From Verrucomicrobiia bacterium (GTDB lineage Bacteria; Verrucomicrobiota; Verrucomicrobiia; Limisphaerales; CAIMTB01): a stretch of DNA of 64,000 nt. Both the position numbers and the translations under genes were made by a program. Every line of letters begins with the position of its first letter. Positions within the stretch are counted from its first letter, which is position 1. Positions 8,454-18,364 of the stretch are shown here, one piece after another. Location: NCBI GenBank assembly GCA_019634625.1, contig JAHCBA010000030.1, positions 1 through 64,000 on the forward strand, given 5' to 3'. The notes under the pieces are model-generated. The model had not been told where the DNA came from and made no database searches. It saw only the letters and a list, made by a program, of their open reading frames with translations.

Positions 8454-9479
8454 TCACGCGAGCGCCAGCTCGACCTTCAGGGCCTGAAGCACGGCATGAA
8501 TCGGGTTGGCGTAGGTCAGACCCTGCCCGTTTGCCCCGCCCTGGTCGGACCCCGCAAACAACAACGCCACCGCCCGGAGATCGCTCCCCACGATCAACGA
8601 TCCGCTGTCGCCCCCCTCCGAGAAGGAACCCTCTTCCGCCCCTTCGATCTCGATCTGGTTGTCGAAGCGGAGCTCCCCGATCCCGAAGGCCACTCGGATA
8701 TTGTCCAACTCGAACGCGGTGACCCGCCCACGCGTGAGCCCGGTGGTCCGTCCCACCTTCGCCACAACAGTGCCTTCGTCGAGGAACACGTCGCCCACGC
8801 CCGTCAGTCGCCCCAGTCCTTTCAAATGCGCCGGTTTCACCTCGATCCCTTCGGCGACCGATGCCAGCTCCCGCAATTCGTCGTACGTGCCGCTCTCGGC
8901 GAAGTCGGGGTGCACGCGGTCACCCAGCCTGGCGGTCGCCTTCAGGATGGCGTCTTCCTCCCGGTCGTAATCCAGTTGGCCAAGGGAGATCGGTGCGCAG
9001 GCACAGAAGAGAATCCTCAACGGTCGCGGAATGGCCGGGGCGCCATTCACGGCAAAACGCGGGCGCACGGTGCGGCGCATGGACCATCGCCCGTCCTCGA
9101 CCAGAAATCTTCCTCCCTGCGCCGGGAGCAGTTCCCACGGCAGATTGAGAAGGCCGGCATCCGAGGAACGAAAAACGATCCGACATCCGTCATCCGGCGA
9201 CTCCCCACTCCATCCGTCGATGACCGGCCCGAACACGGCCTTTCGCAGACGCCCACCGAGGTCCAGGAGATCCACCGGATCCATCAGCGGCCGCCTACCG
9301 GCGCCGAACCCGGAGTCGAACGTCCCGGCGTCCCGCAGCAGGGCCTGCCGCACCTCCAGTGGAATCGTCCTCTCCCACGGTCGCCCGGGCGGATCCTCCG
9401 CCGGCACTCCGTCCAGATCGGCGGTGACCCGAACCTCGCCTCCCGGCTTCGTTTCGAGGTGGATGGCGATCTCGCGCAT
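8454..9479 (-). CDS. CHAT-domain / trypsin-like protease chimera
   Basis: The protein has 341 residues. Residues from about 80 to 215 resemble the N-terminal half of a CHAT (caspase-like) domain: LLNLPWELLPAQGGRFLVED, then PRPLRILFCACAPI, LDYDREEDAIL and SGTYDELREL. From about residue 220 the sequence switches to the C-terminal half of a trypsin/Nal1-like protease: VVAKVGRTTGLTRGRVTAF, FDNQIEIEG, the serine motif GGDSGSLIV, ALLFAGSDQGG and LTYANPI. The CHAT His and Cys regions (HLSGHG, then N.C.S) are missing, as is the protease half that would carry His and Asp. It therefore looks like an in-frame join of two genes and is probably catalytically inactive, unless it is completed by another protein. 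CHAT proteins and trypsin-like peptidases co-occur in bacterial conflict systems; this gene may be the remains of such a pair. Confidence 0.7.
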   Translation of the reverse strand: MREIAIHLETKPGGEVRVTADLDGVPAEDPPGRPWERTIPLEVRQALLRDAGTFDSGFGAGRRPLMDPVDLLDLGGRLRKAVFGPVIDGWSGESPDDGCRIVFRSSDAGLLNLPWELLPAQGGRFLVEDGRWSMRRTVRPRFAVNGAPAIPRPLRILFCACAPISLGQLDYDREEDAILKATARLGDRVHPDFAESGTYDELRELASVAEGIEVKPAHLKGLGRLTGVGDVFLDEGTVVAKVGRTTGLTRGRVTAFELDNIRVAFGIGELRFDNQIEIEGAEEGSFSEGGDSGSLIVGSDLRAVALLFAGSDQGGANGQGLTYANPIHAVLQALKVELALA

Positions 9480-9603
9480 GGGCTGGCTCGAAGACGAGCA
9501 ATGGGAACGGCGACCCCGGAGTGAATCTCAAGCCCGGGCGCGAAGCCAATCCCCATTTCGGGGAATGCCGACGGAGCCGATTCCGTGGTCGCGGCGCGCG
9601 ATC

Positions 9604-12600
9604 TCACCCGGTCCCCGTGCCGCTTTCGCGCTCCCGTACGATCCGCCACACGCGCAGGGCCTCGGTGACCGACCAGGCCTGGGCGTCGCAGCCGCGGTGG
9701 GTGTGCGGGGCGTCGCCATCCACGATTTCGGGCAGGTGCCCGGCACAGCCTTCATGCAGCAACCGGTCGCTGCTGCCCAGGATGGCGCGGGCAGCGCGCA
9801 CAGCCTCGGGCCGCCGGTCCCACGCCTCAACCAGCGCCTCGGCGAGAATCGGCAGGAACCAGGTCCACGCAGTCCCGTTGTGGTAGGCAGGTTTGCGCGA
9901 GGTGTCTTCGTCGCCTTCATACCGGCCCCGATAGGGACGTTCCGGATCATTCAGCAAACGCCCATCCGGACCGCGAAGCGGCAGCGGCGGCGACACAGGC
10001 AACGGAGCGAGCGAACGCACAGCCCCCGGCACCAGGAGATGGCGCAAGGCCGCCATGACCGCTCGTCGAGCCGACACTCCGCGAACCAGACCGAAGGCGA
10101 CGGGAAGCAGCATGTTGCATCGGAGCGCCGTGTCCGGCGTGGCATCCCGGGCCGGCGTCCCTTTCGGCGCCAGAAGGACGTCGCTGTACCAACCCTGTTC
10201 CTCGATCCAGAAATACCGGTGCCAGTGGGCCTCGGCCCGTTCCGCCAGTTCGCCCCAGCGACCGGCCCGGTCCGGGTCGGCGTCGCGCAGGAACCGCAGC
10301 GCCCGGATCCACAGCGCCTGAATCTCGACGGGATAGCCTTCCCGGGGCGTGCAGGCCGGATGGTTGGTATCCATCCAGGTGAAGTGCGACGGACTCCAGA
10401 CCAGCGCCGATTCGGGATCGACCCGGATGCCATTGGGTGTGCCGGTCAGGTATCCCTCGACCAGACGACGCACCACCTCGACGATGGTCGGGCCGCCGGG
10501 AGCAACCTGTCGGCGCAGCACCTCTCCCCGTCCTTCCACCGAGGCTTCCTCGACAACGACGGCGTACCAAAGCGGCGCGTCGCTGGTGTCGCGGTTCGAG
10601 GCGTTGTCCCCGTGAATCGCATTGGGAAGAGTGCCGCGAACCTCGAACCGCCCGAAGGTCTCCAGAATCTCGATCACTTCCGCACGCCATCCTCCGACCA
10701 GCAGCCCGCGGGCCGCGATGAGGGTGTCGCGTCCCCAGTCCAGAAACCAGGGATACCCGGCCACCACCGTTCGTCCGGTGCCGCGCCGCACCACGAACGC
10801 CGCGCAGGCCCGACGCAACGCCGATTGCCACCCGTCCTCCCCGTCCCCGACCTCCAACTCCCGACCCGCCGAATCCCCGACAGCTCCGAAGTCGCCCCGA
10901 AACACCCGCGCCACCGCATCAAGGTCTGGCCCGTCCGATTCGGCATCGAGCAACAGGACCATGTTGTCACCCGGGGCCAGAGGAATCTCGAACCACCCCG
11001 GACTGTATGCATCGCCCGAACCCTGCTGCCCGCGTCCGGCCTCGAACGGATGCGGCACGCCCTCGCACCACTCGGGCTCGCCATGAAACACTCCCCGACT
11101 CACGGTCACCCGCAGGTGCCGGTCCTCCGCCGGCCGAAACTCAAATCCCGCCGCCCCGTTGAGGGGACGGCAATGCTCCCGAAAATGGTGCTCCGCCCCG
11201 GGGTTCCGCCGGGTCTCGCCATGAAAACTGCGGTCTTCGAGATCCACCCGCAGCGTCAGGCGCACCTCCATCGGCCGATCCCCCGGATCGCGCCTGAACC
11301 GCAGGACAGTGGTGTTCCGCCCCTCGATCATCGCGGCCTCGATCGTCAGGGCAACATGGCGTCCATCCCCGGCATTCGCCCGGAACGTCCAGCACGCCAC
11401 CGGCCCGCCGGTGAACCCGGTCAGGTTGTGCCGGTCGAGGGCGGAAAGAAATCCGTCCGCGTTCAACCAGGCCCGGACCCGCTTGACGAAGACATGCCGG
11501 TCCACCGGCACCGACGCATGGAGATTGGCCCCCAACGCACAGTCGTACTTCGACCGGATCGCGCCCCAATCCACCCGCAACCGCGCCATCCCGCCCCGGC
11601 CATTGGTGAGCAGGGCCAGTCCCTCGGAATCCACCGGCGCAACCTGCGCCGGTCGGTCCGCGAGGAATCGCACTTCGGCCACAATCTGCGCGGGCTCCCC
11701 GTCATGCCGCTCGATCGTCAACCGGCCCGTCACCGACCCGGCCGGCTCACGCGGCGCCAGTGTGGCGACGTATCCGCCAGCCACCGGCACCGACTCGACA
11801 TGCTCCGCCGTGTCGGCCCCCTCCGTCTCCAGCCAGGCCCGGAATCCCGATTCATCCTGGATCACCAGCCACCAACCGGGCGGCACCAGCGTCACCCGGC
11901 GCGCATCCTCGACGCGCCAGATCATCGTGTTGGGGAACGCTTCGCCGGACTCCCTCACCCGCCCGACTGCGGTCCAGTCCAGCAGCACCTCCCGATCCGC
12001 CCGGACCCGCGCCACCGCCGTTGAAAGCGCCGCCAGCCAGGCTGCGGGTCCGACCTCAATCTGTCCGGCGAGTACGGACCCGTCCGGGTGCGGCGCGAGG
12101 CGCTCGGCCGGCAACAGACCGGCCGCCTGCCGAATGGCCCAGGCCGCACGGGCGTTCACGTCGCGCCAGCGATCCCCGTAGCCGGGTTCGGGTCCCGGCC
12201 CGGGAGCAAGGCAGTACGCGGCGCCAGCCTCCAGTCCGGCCACGATCCCCTTCTCGGAGGTCGCCAAAATGGGCGGCGCCTGGCCCAGCAAATCATGGGA
12301 CCACGCCGCCCCGTCCGGCAGCTCTGTCGCCGGGAATGTCACAGCCGCCGCCTGATCCACCTGCGTGTTGACCAGCACCAGCAACGGCCATTGCCCGTCC
12401 GCCGAACACCGGTAAAGGGCGAGGACGGGTGATCCGGGCGGGCTGATCCGGCGCACCGTGGCTCCGGCGAAGAAGGCCGGATGATCGGCCAGCAGGCGGT
12501 TCAGGGCGGACAGTTCCCCGACCAGGTTTTCCGGCTGATCCCAGGCCAGCCCGGTCCGCTGATGAACCCGGATCTTTTCCGGGGCCAGCCACTCGACCCC

Positions 12601-13950
12601 GCAGGTGAACCCGAAGCCGCCGTTCACACTCGCCAGGGCGCACAGGCGGTTTCGCAACAGCGACCAGGCGCGCCCACGGACCGCCAGCCGGTCGTTGTCG
12701 TGGGTCTCGCTGTAATGCACGTAGGTCCCCACCCGGGCGCTCTGCTCCAGCGCGTAGTCCAGGTAGCGCTGCACCTCCGCACCCGAATAGTTCTGAAACA
12801 GCTCCGAATACGCCCATTGCAGCCCCCCCTCGGTCAGCAGCCGCTCGGTCGCCTCCCACGACCCCCCCAATCCCTCCAGAAGAAACACCGTGTCCGGAAA
12901 CGCCGCCCGCACCCGCGCCGTGATGTACTGCCACACATGGACCGGGATCTGGTACCCCGCATCGCACCGGAATCCGTCCACCCCGCGCCGGCACCACGTC
13001 AGCAACGCCTCCGCCATGAGATCCCAGAGGGCGACATCCCGCTGTTCCAGCTCGACCAGATCCTCCCACACCACCCCCCACGCGCCGGGACTGACATACG
13101 TGCCGTCGGCTTCCCGCCGGAAATACTCCGGGTGCTCCTCGAACAGCCGTGATCCCCAGCCGGTGTGGTTGATCACCAGATCCAGAAACACCCGCGCCCC
13201 CAGCCGATGCGCCTCCCGGGTCAGCTCCCGGAACTGATCCACCCCGTTGCTGCGCCGGTCGAACTCCACCAGCGCCGGATCCACCGCCGTCAGGTCCAAG
13301 GCCGCATACGGACTCCCCATCCGCCCCATCCGCGCATGGACCGTCGGGGTCGGATGCACGGGAAGCAGATGAAGGATCCGGCATCCCAGCCGCCCGACCA
13401 CAAACGGAAGCTGCCGCGCCAGGTCCCGAAAGGTCCCCGAAGGGGGCAGCACCGCGAACCCCCGTTCCTCCAGCTCCCGGATCGCCCCCTCCCCGGCATC
13501 CGGCAGCCAGTGCCGTGCCGCCCGCGTCTCCCCGAACAGCCGCGTGAACGCGCAGTACACCAGGTTGGCCGAACGACAGCGGTCCGGATGCACTCCAATG
13601 CCGGCGTCCGGACCTTCCGGCCAGTGAAGATACCCGCGCCCATCCACCAGGTAGGGTTTGGCCAGGGAATACCCCACCTCGGTCAGCAGCAGATCCCGGG
13701 ACCAACCCGCCCCGTTCCACGTCATCGGCACGTCGTGCCAGGCCACCCCGAACGGCGGCACCCGCGCCGTGTGCGCCCGAACGATCTCCGCCCGCCACGC
13801 ACGCCCGCGCCCCAACGTCGTCCGCAGCCGCGCCCGCCAGCCCTGGTCGGGATGGATCCCGTCCTCCGCGCGAATGGAAAAGTTGAGTGTGTCGCCGACG
13901 TGTCCGACGAGGCGGGCGCCGGGCGCGGGCGACATGACGATCGATGGCAT
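9604..13950 (-). CDS. GH13 alpha-amylase / GH133 amylo-alpha-1,6-glucosidase fusion (glycogen debranching enzyme)
   Basis: The product has about 1448 residues. The N-terminal half is a GH13 barrel with VFLDLVINHTGWGS, the nucleophile motif DGFRCDAGY, the acid/base LLEGLGGSWE and SETHDNDRLA. The C-terminal half has the glycogen-debranching (GH133) signature PWFLDWGRDTLIAARGLL, an HGDNASNRDTSDAPLW segment and an HNGTAWTWF motif. It should debranch glycogen or alpha-glucans through 4-alpha-glucanotransferase and alpha-1,6-glucosidase activities; this pairing is usual in eukaryotic-type and some bacterial debranching enzymes. No signal peptide is seen, so it is probably cytoplasmic. The open frame continues to 14061, but I prefer the ATG at 13950 (MPSIVMSPAPG; GAGG just upstream) or 13935. 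Confidence 0.85.
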   Translation of the reverse strand: MPSIVMSPAPGARLVGHVGDTLNFSIRAEDGIHPDQGWRARLRTTLGRGRAWRAEIVRAHTARVPPFGVAWHDVPMTWNGAGWSRDLLLTEVGYSLAKPYLVDGRGYLHWPEGPDAGIGVHPDRCRSANLVYCAFTRLFGETRAARHWLPDAGEGAIRELEERGFAVLPPSGTFRDLARQLPFVVGRLGCRILHLLPVHPTPTVHARMGRMGSPYAALDLTAVDPALVEFDRRSNGVDQFRELTREAHRLGARVFLDLVINHTGWGSRLFEEHPEYFRREADGTYVSPGAWGVVWEDLVELEQRDVALWDLMAEALLTWCRRGVDGFRCDAGYQIPVHVWQYITARVRAAFPDTVFLLEGLGGSWEATERLLTEGGLQWAYSELFQNYSGAEVQRYLDYALEQSARVGTYVHYSETHDNDRLAVRGRAWSLLRNRLCALASVNGGFGFTCGVEWLAPEKIRVHQRTGLAWDQPENLVGELSALNRLLADHPAFFAGATVRRISPPGSPVLALYRCSADGQWPLLVLVNTQVDQAAAVTFPATELPDGAAWSHDLLGQAPPILATSEKGIVAGLEAGAAYCLAPGPGPEPGYGDRWRDVNARAAWAIRQAAGLLPAERLAPHPDGSVLAGQIEVGPAAWLAALSTAVARVRADREVLLDWTAVGRVRESGEAFPNTMIWRVEDARRVTLVPPGWWLVIQDESGFRAWLETEGADTAEHVESVPVAGGYVATLAPREPAGSVTGRLTIERHDGEPAQIVAEVRFLADRPAQVAPVDSEGLALLTNGRGGMARLRVDWGAIRSKYDCALGANLHASVPVDRHVFVKRVRAWLNADGFLSALDRHNLTGFTGGPVACWTFRANAGDGRHVALTIEAAMIEGRNTTVLRFRRDPGDRPMEVRLTLRVDLEDRSFHGETRRNPGAEHHFREHCRPLNGAAGFEFRPAEDRHLRVTVSRGVFHGEPEWCEGVPHPFEAGRGQQGSGDAYSPGWFEIPLAPGDNMVLLLDAESDGPDLDAVARVFRGDFGAVGDSAGRELEVGDGEDGWQSALRRACAAFVVRRGTGRTVVAGYPWFLDWGRDTLIAARGLLVGGWRAEVIEILETFGRFEVRGTLPNAIHGDNASNRDTSDAPLWYAVVVEEASVEGRGEVLRRQVAPGGPTIVEVVRRLVEGYLTGTPNGIRVDPESALVWSPSHFTWMDTNHPACTPREGYPVEIQALWIRALRFLRDADPDRAGRWGELAERAEAHWHRYFWIEEQGWYSDVLLAPKGTPARDATPDTALRCNMLLPVAFGLVRGVSARRAVMAALRHLLVPGAVRSLAPLPVSPPLPLRGPDGRLLNDPERPYRGRYEGDEDTSRKPAYHNGTAWTWFLPILAEALVEAWDRRPEAVRAARAILGSSDRLLHEGCAGHLPEIVDGDAPHTHRGCDAQAWSVTEALRVWRIVRERESGTGTG

Positions 13951-14093
13951 GACCTCGCGCCCAAGCAGACCGCGCCAGACTTGGGTAGGCAAGCCGGAGT
14001 GGTGTCTCCGCTGCAAATCGCGAATGGCGAATGGCGAACAGGGCATTCTCCAAGTCGGCATCGAGGAAGCAGCCGTTCGCAGGGACGCTCACC

Positions 14094-14186
14094 ATCCCAC
14101 GCGTCCTCGTACTCGTACTCAGCCCGAAGGGCGGTACTCGTCCTCGAGGTTCCGCGCCCCCGTTCGATCATGAAAGAACCGGCCCT
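14094..14186. repeat. Dispersed intergenic repeat R2, copy 1
   Basis: About 93 bp beginning CATCCCACGCGTCCTCG, with a small hairpin core AGCCCGAAGGGCGGTAC, and ending near GGCCCTCACC. It closely resembles 23691-23782, and a shorter version lies at 23320-23367. All copies lie in gene-free sequence. The right end abuts the permease gene fragment that begins at 14181. Confidence 0.7.
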
Positions 14187-14400
14187 CACCATCGTCCCCG
14201 TTTTCGGACTCGCGTGCCTGGGGCAGAGCCACCGCCAGGACCTCGAAGCCACCTTGCGCGAGGCCTCGGGAAGAGTGACCGAAGGCCGTCGCCACCGCCT
14301 ACTTCAGCGGGGCCCAGCATTCTTACGGCGACCAACCGTGGTTGCTCGGCAGATCCGCCGTCCTCCCGCCCCCGCCCCTCAGGCAGGCCGTCACGGAACG
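14181..14400 (+). pseudogene. Internally deleted fragment of the ADOP permease gene
   Basis: Bases 14181-14298 match 19958-20075, and 14299-14400 match 20660-20761, inside the intact permease gene at 18840-21236. The intervening 584 bp are missing. The five bases ACCGC are present at both edges of the deleted interval, consistent with a microhomology-mediated deletion. There is no start codon and the reading frame is broken. Mismatches are few, so the copy is fairly young. Confidence 0.85.
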
Positions 14401-14788
14401 GCCCCCGCTTCGTGCCCTCCGGCGGATCCAGCCGCACCCCGTACGTCGTCAGCCAGTTCGTGAACCGGTGCGGCGGGTAGCTCGGGCACACAAACAGCTC
14501 GAAAGGTCGCAGCCCCGTGTTGGTCGCCAGCAGGCTCCCCCACGTCACCCCCCGCTGCAATGGCGCATCCAAAATCACCTCACCCCGGTGCTCCTCCGCG
14601 TCCATCAACGTCGCCATCCCCGGTTGCCGAAGCTGGTTCAAACACACCGTTGCCCGCCCCTTCTCCTTGGCCCGCCCCAACGCCGGCAGCAGCAGACTCG
14701 CCAGAATCGCAATCACCGGCACCAGCACCACCAGCAGCAGCGCCAGCGGCCAGCGGCCAGCACAACACCAGCAACACGCACCATCCAA
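14401..14788 (-). pseudogene. Degenerate type II pseudopilin (prepilin-like) fragment
   Basis: The minus-strand frame reads LLLVVLVPVIAILASLLLPALGRAKEKGRATVCLNQLRQ in segments and then a GVTWGSLLATNTGLRPFELFVCPSYPP block. This is the standard verrucomicrobial prepilin-type N-methylation protein, except that the FTLIELLVVIAIIAI start is eroded and the prepilin peptidase site is gone. The C-terminus is cut at about 14401, where the permease fragment begins on the opposite strand. The missing processing site and the abrupt truncation make it a pseudogene. Confidence 0.7.
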
Positions 14789-15052
14789 TCATCACCAGCA
14801 GAAAGTTCATGTCGTTCCTCGCTCCAGTTCTCCACCGAACCCTCACCCCACCCGCCCGCTCCCGTCCCGGTTACAAAACCCTTGCCCCGTTCCCTTCCTT
14901 TCCATGCCGCATTCCCCATCGCGTACCGGCCGGCCCAGGCTCCGGGACGTTGCGCAATCGGCACCGGGAGCGCATCGAGATGGCACGGGGCCCCGAGCAA
15001 AATCCTATCCGTGGCGGCGCACCGGAACAATGCCCGCCCCGACCAAGAGACC

Positions 15053-17401
15053 ATGAAGATCCAAACGGTGGCCGGTGTGTTGGCAGTGTCGGCAGTGTTG
15101 GCCGTGACAATCAGGGTGGGACACGCAAGTCCACCCCCTCCGGACCCGTTCCGGCTCCAGATCCTTCATGCCTCGGATCTCGAGGGCGGCGTGGAGGCGA
15201 TTGGCGACGCGCCCAATTTCGCAGCCGTAGTCGAGCATCTGGTCGGGACGGAGGACCACACCGTCATTCTGTCGGCAGGTGACAACACCATCCCCGGCCC
15301 GTTCTTCAATGCCTCGGCGGATCCGGGGCTGCGGGCCACGCTGGATGCCGTCAACGAAGCCTGGTTCGGGGTTTCCGGGCTGGACATCCGCGAAGGAGCG
15401 GGGCGTGGCGACATCACCGTGATGAACGTGATCGGGTTCGATGCCTCGGCGTTGGGGAACCACGAGTTCGATGCGGGGACCGGCGTGCTGCGGGAGATGA
15501 TCGGACCTGTGTTCTCGGGGCAGGGCCTGGGGGGCGTGCGCTGGCTCGGGGCACAGTTCCCCTATCTGAGCGCGAATCTGGACTTCACGGCGGATGGCAG
15601 TCTGAACCCGGTGTTTACCAACGCCCTGTTGGCCGGCACCGCATTTCGTTCGCAACCGGACGATCTCGCGGCGGCCGCCGCAGCCCCAAAAATCGCGCCC
15701 GCCGTGACCCTCGAACGCGGAGGGCAACTCATCGGGGTCGTCGGGGCGACCACCCCGATGCTGGCGGCAATTTCATCACCGGGTCAGACACGCGTCATGA
15801 CAGCCGGGCTGGAGGGAATGGCCGATCTGGCAGCGGTGCTGCAACCGAACATCGACCAGCTGCTGGCACGTGGCATCGACAAGATCATCCTCGTCTCCCA
15901 TCTCCAGCAACTCGCACTGGAACGGGAACTCATCGGACTGCTGCGCGGGGTGGATGTGGTGATTGCCGGGGGATCCGACAGCATCCTCGCCAATCCGGAA
16001 AACGCCCTTCGCGCCGGCGACGTGGCCGTCGAGTCCTACCCCATCGTGACCCGCAACGCCGACGGCGACCCGGCGCTGGTGGTCAGCACCGACGGCCAGT
16101 ACAAATACGTCGGCCGGCTGGTGGTCACCTTCGACCCGCAGGGCCGGGTCCTCCCCGAACGGCTGGACCCCGCCGAATCCGGACCGTGGAAAACCGACGA
16201 CGATGGCGTGCAGGCGCTGTGGGGCGAGGCCGGCCAACCCTTTGCCCCGGGCACCCGCGGGGCCTTGGTGCGCGCCGTCACGACGGGCGTGGCCGGAATC
16301 GTGACCGCAAAAGATGGCCATGTGCTGGGCCGCTCGTCCGTCTTCCTCGAAGGCCGCCGGCTGGCGGTTCGTACCGAAGAGAGCAATCTCGGGAACCTGA
16401 CCGCCGATGCGAACCTCTGGATGGCGCGAACCGTGGATCCCACCACCAGCATCTCCCTCAAAAATGGCGGCGGCATCCGCGCCGAAATCGGATCGATCGA
16501 CGGCCGCACAGGCGAGTTGAAACCGACGTTGCCGAATCCCCTGTCCGGCAAGCAGGCGGGTGAAATCTCCCAGCTCGATATCGAAAACAGCCTCCGCTTC
16601 AACAACCGCCTGACCCTCGTCACCGTCTCCGCCGCCGGATTGAAACAACTCCTCGAACACGGAATCGCCGCCAGCCGGCCAGGGGCGACTCCAGGTCAGT
16701 TTCCCCAGGTCTCCGGCATCGAGTGCCTGTATGACCTCACCCGCACGCCGGCCCGGTTTCACCCGGACGGCTCCGTCATGACCCCCGGCGAGCGCGTGCG
16801 GCACCTTCGGGTCACCGGATGGCGCAACGAACGAAGTGATGTGCTGGTGCGGGACGGGGAATGGATGGGCGATCCCGGGCGGACTTTCCGGGTGGTGACG
16901 CTCAATTTCCTGGCCGATCCCCAGGCAACCCAGCCGGGCTTGGGAGGCGACGGATATCCGTTTCCGGCCGTTGGACATGAACGCCTGGACCTGGCACCCG
17001 TCCTTGCAGACCGCCCAGGCACCGCCACCTTCGCGCCCCCCGGCAGCGAGCAGGATGCCCTGGCCGAATACCTCCTGGCCGCCCATCCGACCTTTGCCTA
17101 TTCCGAACCCGAGACAGTCCCGTCCCTCGACCGGCGCCTCGCCGATCTTGCCGTGGCCGCGCCCAGATTCTTCTCCGTCCGACCCGTGGACGCAGGCATG
17201 GAACTGGTTTTCCCAACGGTGGCGGGCCGCACCTACCGGCTGCAGCACAGCTCGGAGGTCCCGGGACCCTGGGAGCCGCACGCAGCCGGCGTCCTGCTGG
17301 GGGATGATCTCACCCGGACCCTCGTCGACCCGGTCCCATCCGCCTCAGTCGCGCGGTTCTACCGCCTGATGGAAGTCACGACCCTGCAAGCCCAGCCATG
17401 A
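15053..17401 (+). CDS. Secreted 5'-nucleotidase / 2',3'-cyclic phosphodiesterase family protein
   Basis: The product has 782 residues. A signal peptide (MKIQTVAGVLAVSAVLAVTIRVGHA) is followed by a metallophosphatase domain with HASDLEGG, SAGDNT and GNHEFD metal-binding motifs. A 5'-nucleotidase C-terminal domain follows (NGGGIRAEIG, then ENSLRFNNRLTLVTVSAAGLKQLLEHG). The last 80 residues (TYRLQHSSEVPGPWEP through RFYRLMEV) form a small module also seen at the end of the IPT protein at 60826-62811; in this phylum I take it to be an extracellular sorting or binding module. It should hydrolyse extracellular nucleotides for phosphate or nucleoside salvage. I chose the ATG at 15053 because the signal peptide starts there; the open frame upstream runs through pseudogene sequence. 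Confidence 0.85.
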   Translation: MKIQTVAGVLAVSAVLAVTIRVGHASPPPPDPFRLQILHASDLEGGVEAIGDAPNFAAVVEHLVGTEDHTVILSAGDNTIPGPFFNASADPGLRATLDAVNEAWFGVSGLDIREGAGRGDITVMNVIGFDASALGNHEFDAGTGVLREMIGPVFSGQGLGGVRWLGAQFPYLSANLDFTADGSLNPVFTNALLAGTAFRSQPDDLAAAAAAPKIAPAVTLERGGQLIGVVGATTPMLAAISSPGQTRVMTAGLEGMADLAAVLQPNIDQLLARGIDKIILVSHLQQLALERELIGLLRGVDVVIAGGSDSILANPENALRAGDVAVESYPIVTRNADGDPALVVSTDGQYKYVGRLVVTFDPQGRVLPERLDPAESGPWKTDDDGVQALWGEAGQPFAPGTRGALVRAVTTGVAGIVTAKDGHVLGRSSVFLEGRRLAVRTEESNLGNLTADANLWMARTVDPTTSISLKNGGGIRAEIGSIDGRTGELKPTLPNPLSGKQAGEISQLDIENSLRFNNRLTLVTVSAAGLKQLLEHGIAASRPGATPGQFPQVSGIECLYDLTRTPARFHPDGSVMTPGERVRHLRVTGWRNERSDVLVRDGEWMGDPGRTFRVVTLNFLADPQATQPGLGGDGYPFPAVGHERLDLAPVLADRPGTATFAPPGSEQDALAEYLLAAHPTFAYSEPETVPSLDRRLADLAVAAPRFFSVRPVDAGMELVFPTVAGRTYRLQHSSEVPGPWEPHAAGVLLGDDLTRTLVDPVPSASVARFYRLMEVTTLQAQP

Positions 17402-18364
17402 GGGTACGAGTGCCGGTACGAGTACAGGTACGAGGCCTGCCGAAGGAGTCTGCGATGCGCTTCCGTGCTGCCCGCGAAGGCGCCATTCATTGACACCCTA
17501 TCTTCACCAAGGTCTGGAATCCGGTTCCCAGCAGATCCACTGCCATCCCACAGGATTGGCCCAACCGTACCGCCTGCCGCACCGTGAAGATCGCGGGGCT
17601 CGACGTCCGCACAGTGGGGGCACCCGACCGCGTCGCACGAGTTGTCCTGACGGATTATGCCGTATCCATGCAGTAAGGACGAAAGCGATGGCGCCGCAGA
17701 TTCCCGGGCAACACGAGGCGTAAGCGAGGCGCGTTTCGGAGCCCGGATCCGCCAGGAGCGAACGACGAAGCTCTTGCCCGAAACAATCAAGCCCAGCTTG
17801 GCGAAGGAGAATTCCAAAAGCACAAGAACGATAGTAGTCGCTATCGGGGATTGAACCCAAAGCCATGAAGAATTCTCTTCCCACTATCGGAAGGAACCTC
17901 GTTAGACAGTTGTTCCTCTCCAACACGCGCGAAGTGCGCCGGGCAAAGCGCATCAAGGCGATTCAATAGGGGATGCTGAAGGCTGCACTCGTCCTTGCCC
18001 TGCGACTGCCGCCCGTCCTCTTCATCCATAAACGTGTCCGGCGTCGACACCCTGAACAATCCATCCCCACATGAACCATGTGTCCTGACTTTCGAGCCTT
18101 GCACCATTGGGTCTGAGTCTGCTGGCCCACGCCCGGAGACGTCGCGATGGAATGGGAGTGACAGATCCGGGCGCCGGGGATGAATTGCCAAAATCTGGCG
18201 GGTGGCCCAGTCATCCGGAATCCCAGCCGCGGGCGTCATCCCAAATCAACCGGCAACACCTTCCCGGGGCGACTGCGAGACCCGTGAGCGGGGTGTCATC
18301 CGCCCTGCTCCTTCCCCGCTGCGTCCCCGACCGCCACATTCCTTCCAGTCCCGTCCCGTGAATC

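Noticed and set aside
14342-15052. N-terminal extension of the 5'-nucleotidase
   Set aside because: The extra frame runs through permease and prepilin scrap, and a signal peptide begins at 15053.
17504-18239. Minus-strand frames in the 17.4-18.3 kb gap
   Set aside because: No recognisable motif and no plausible start. Treated as gene-free.
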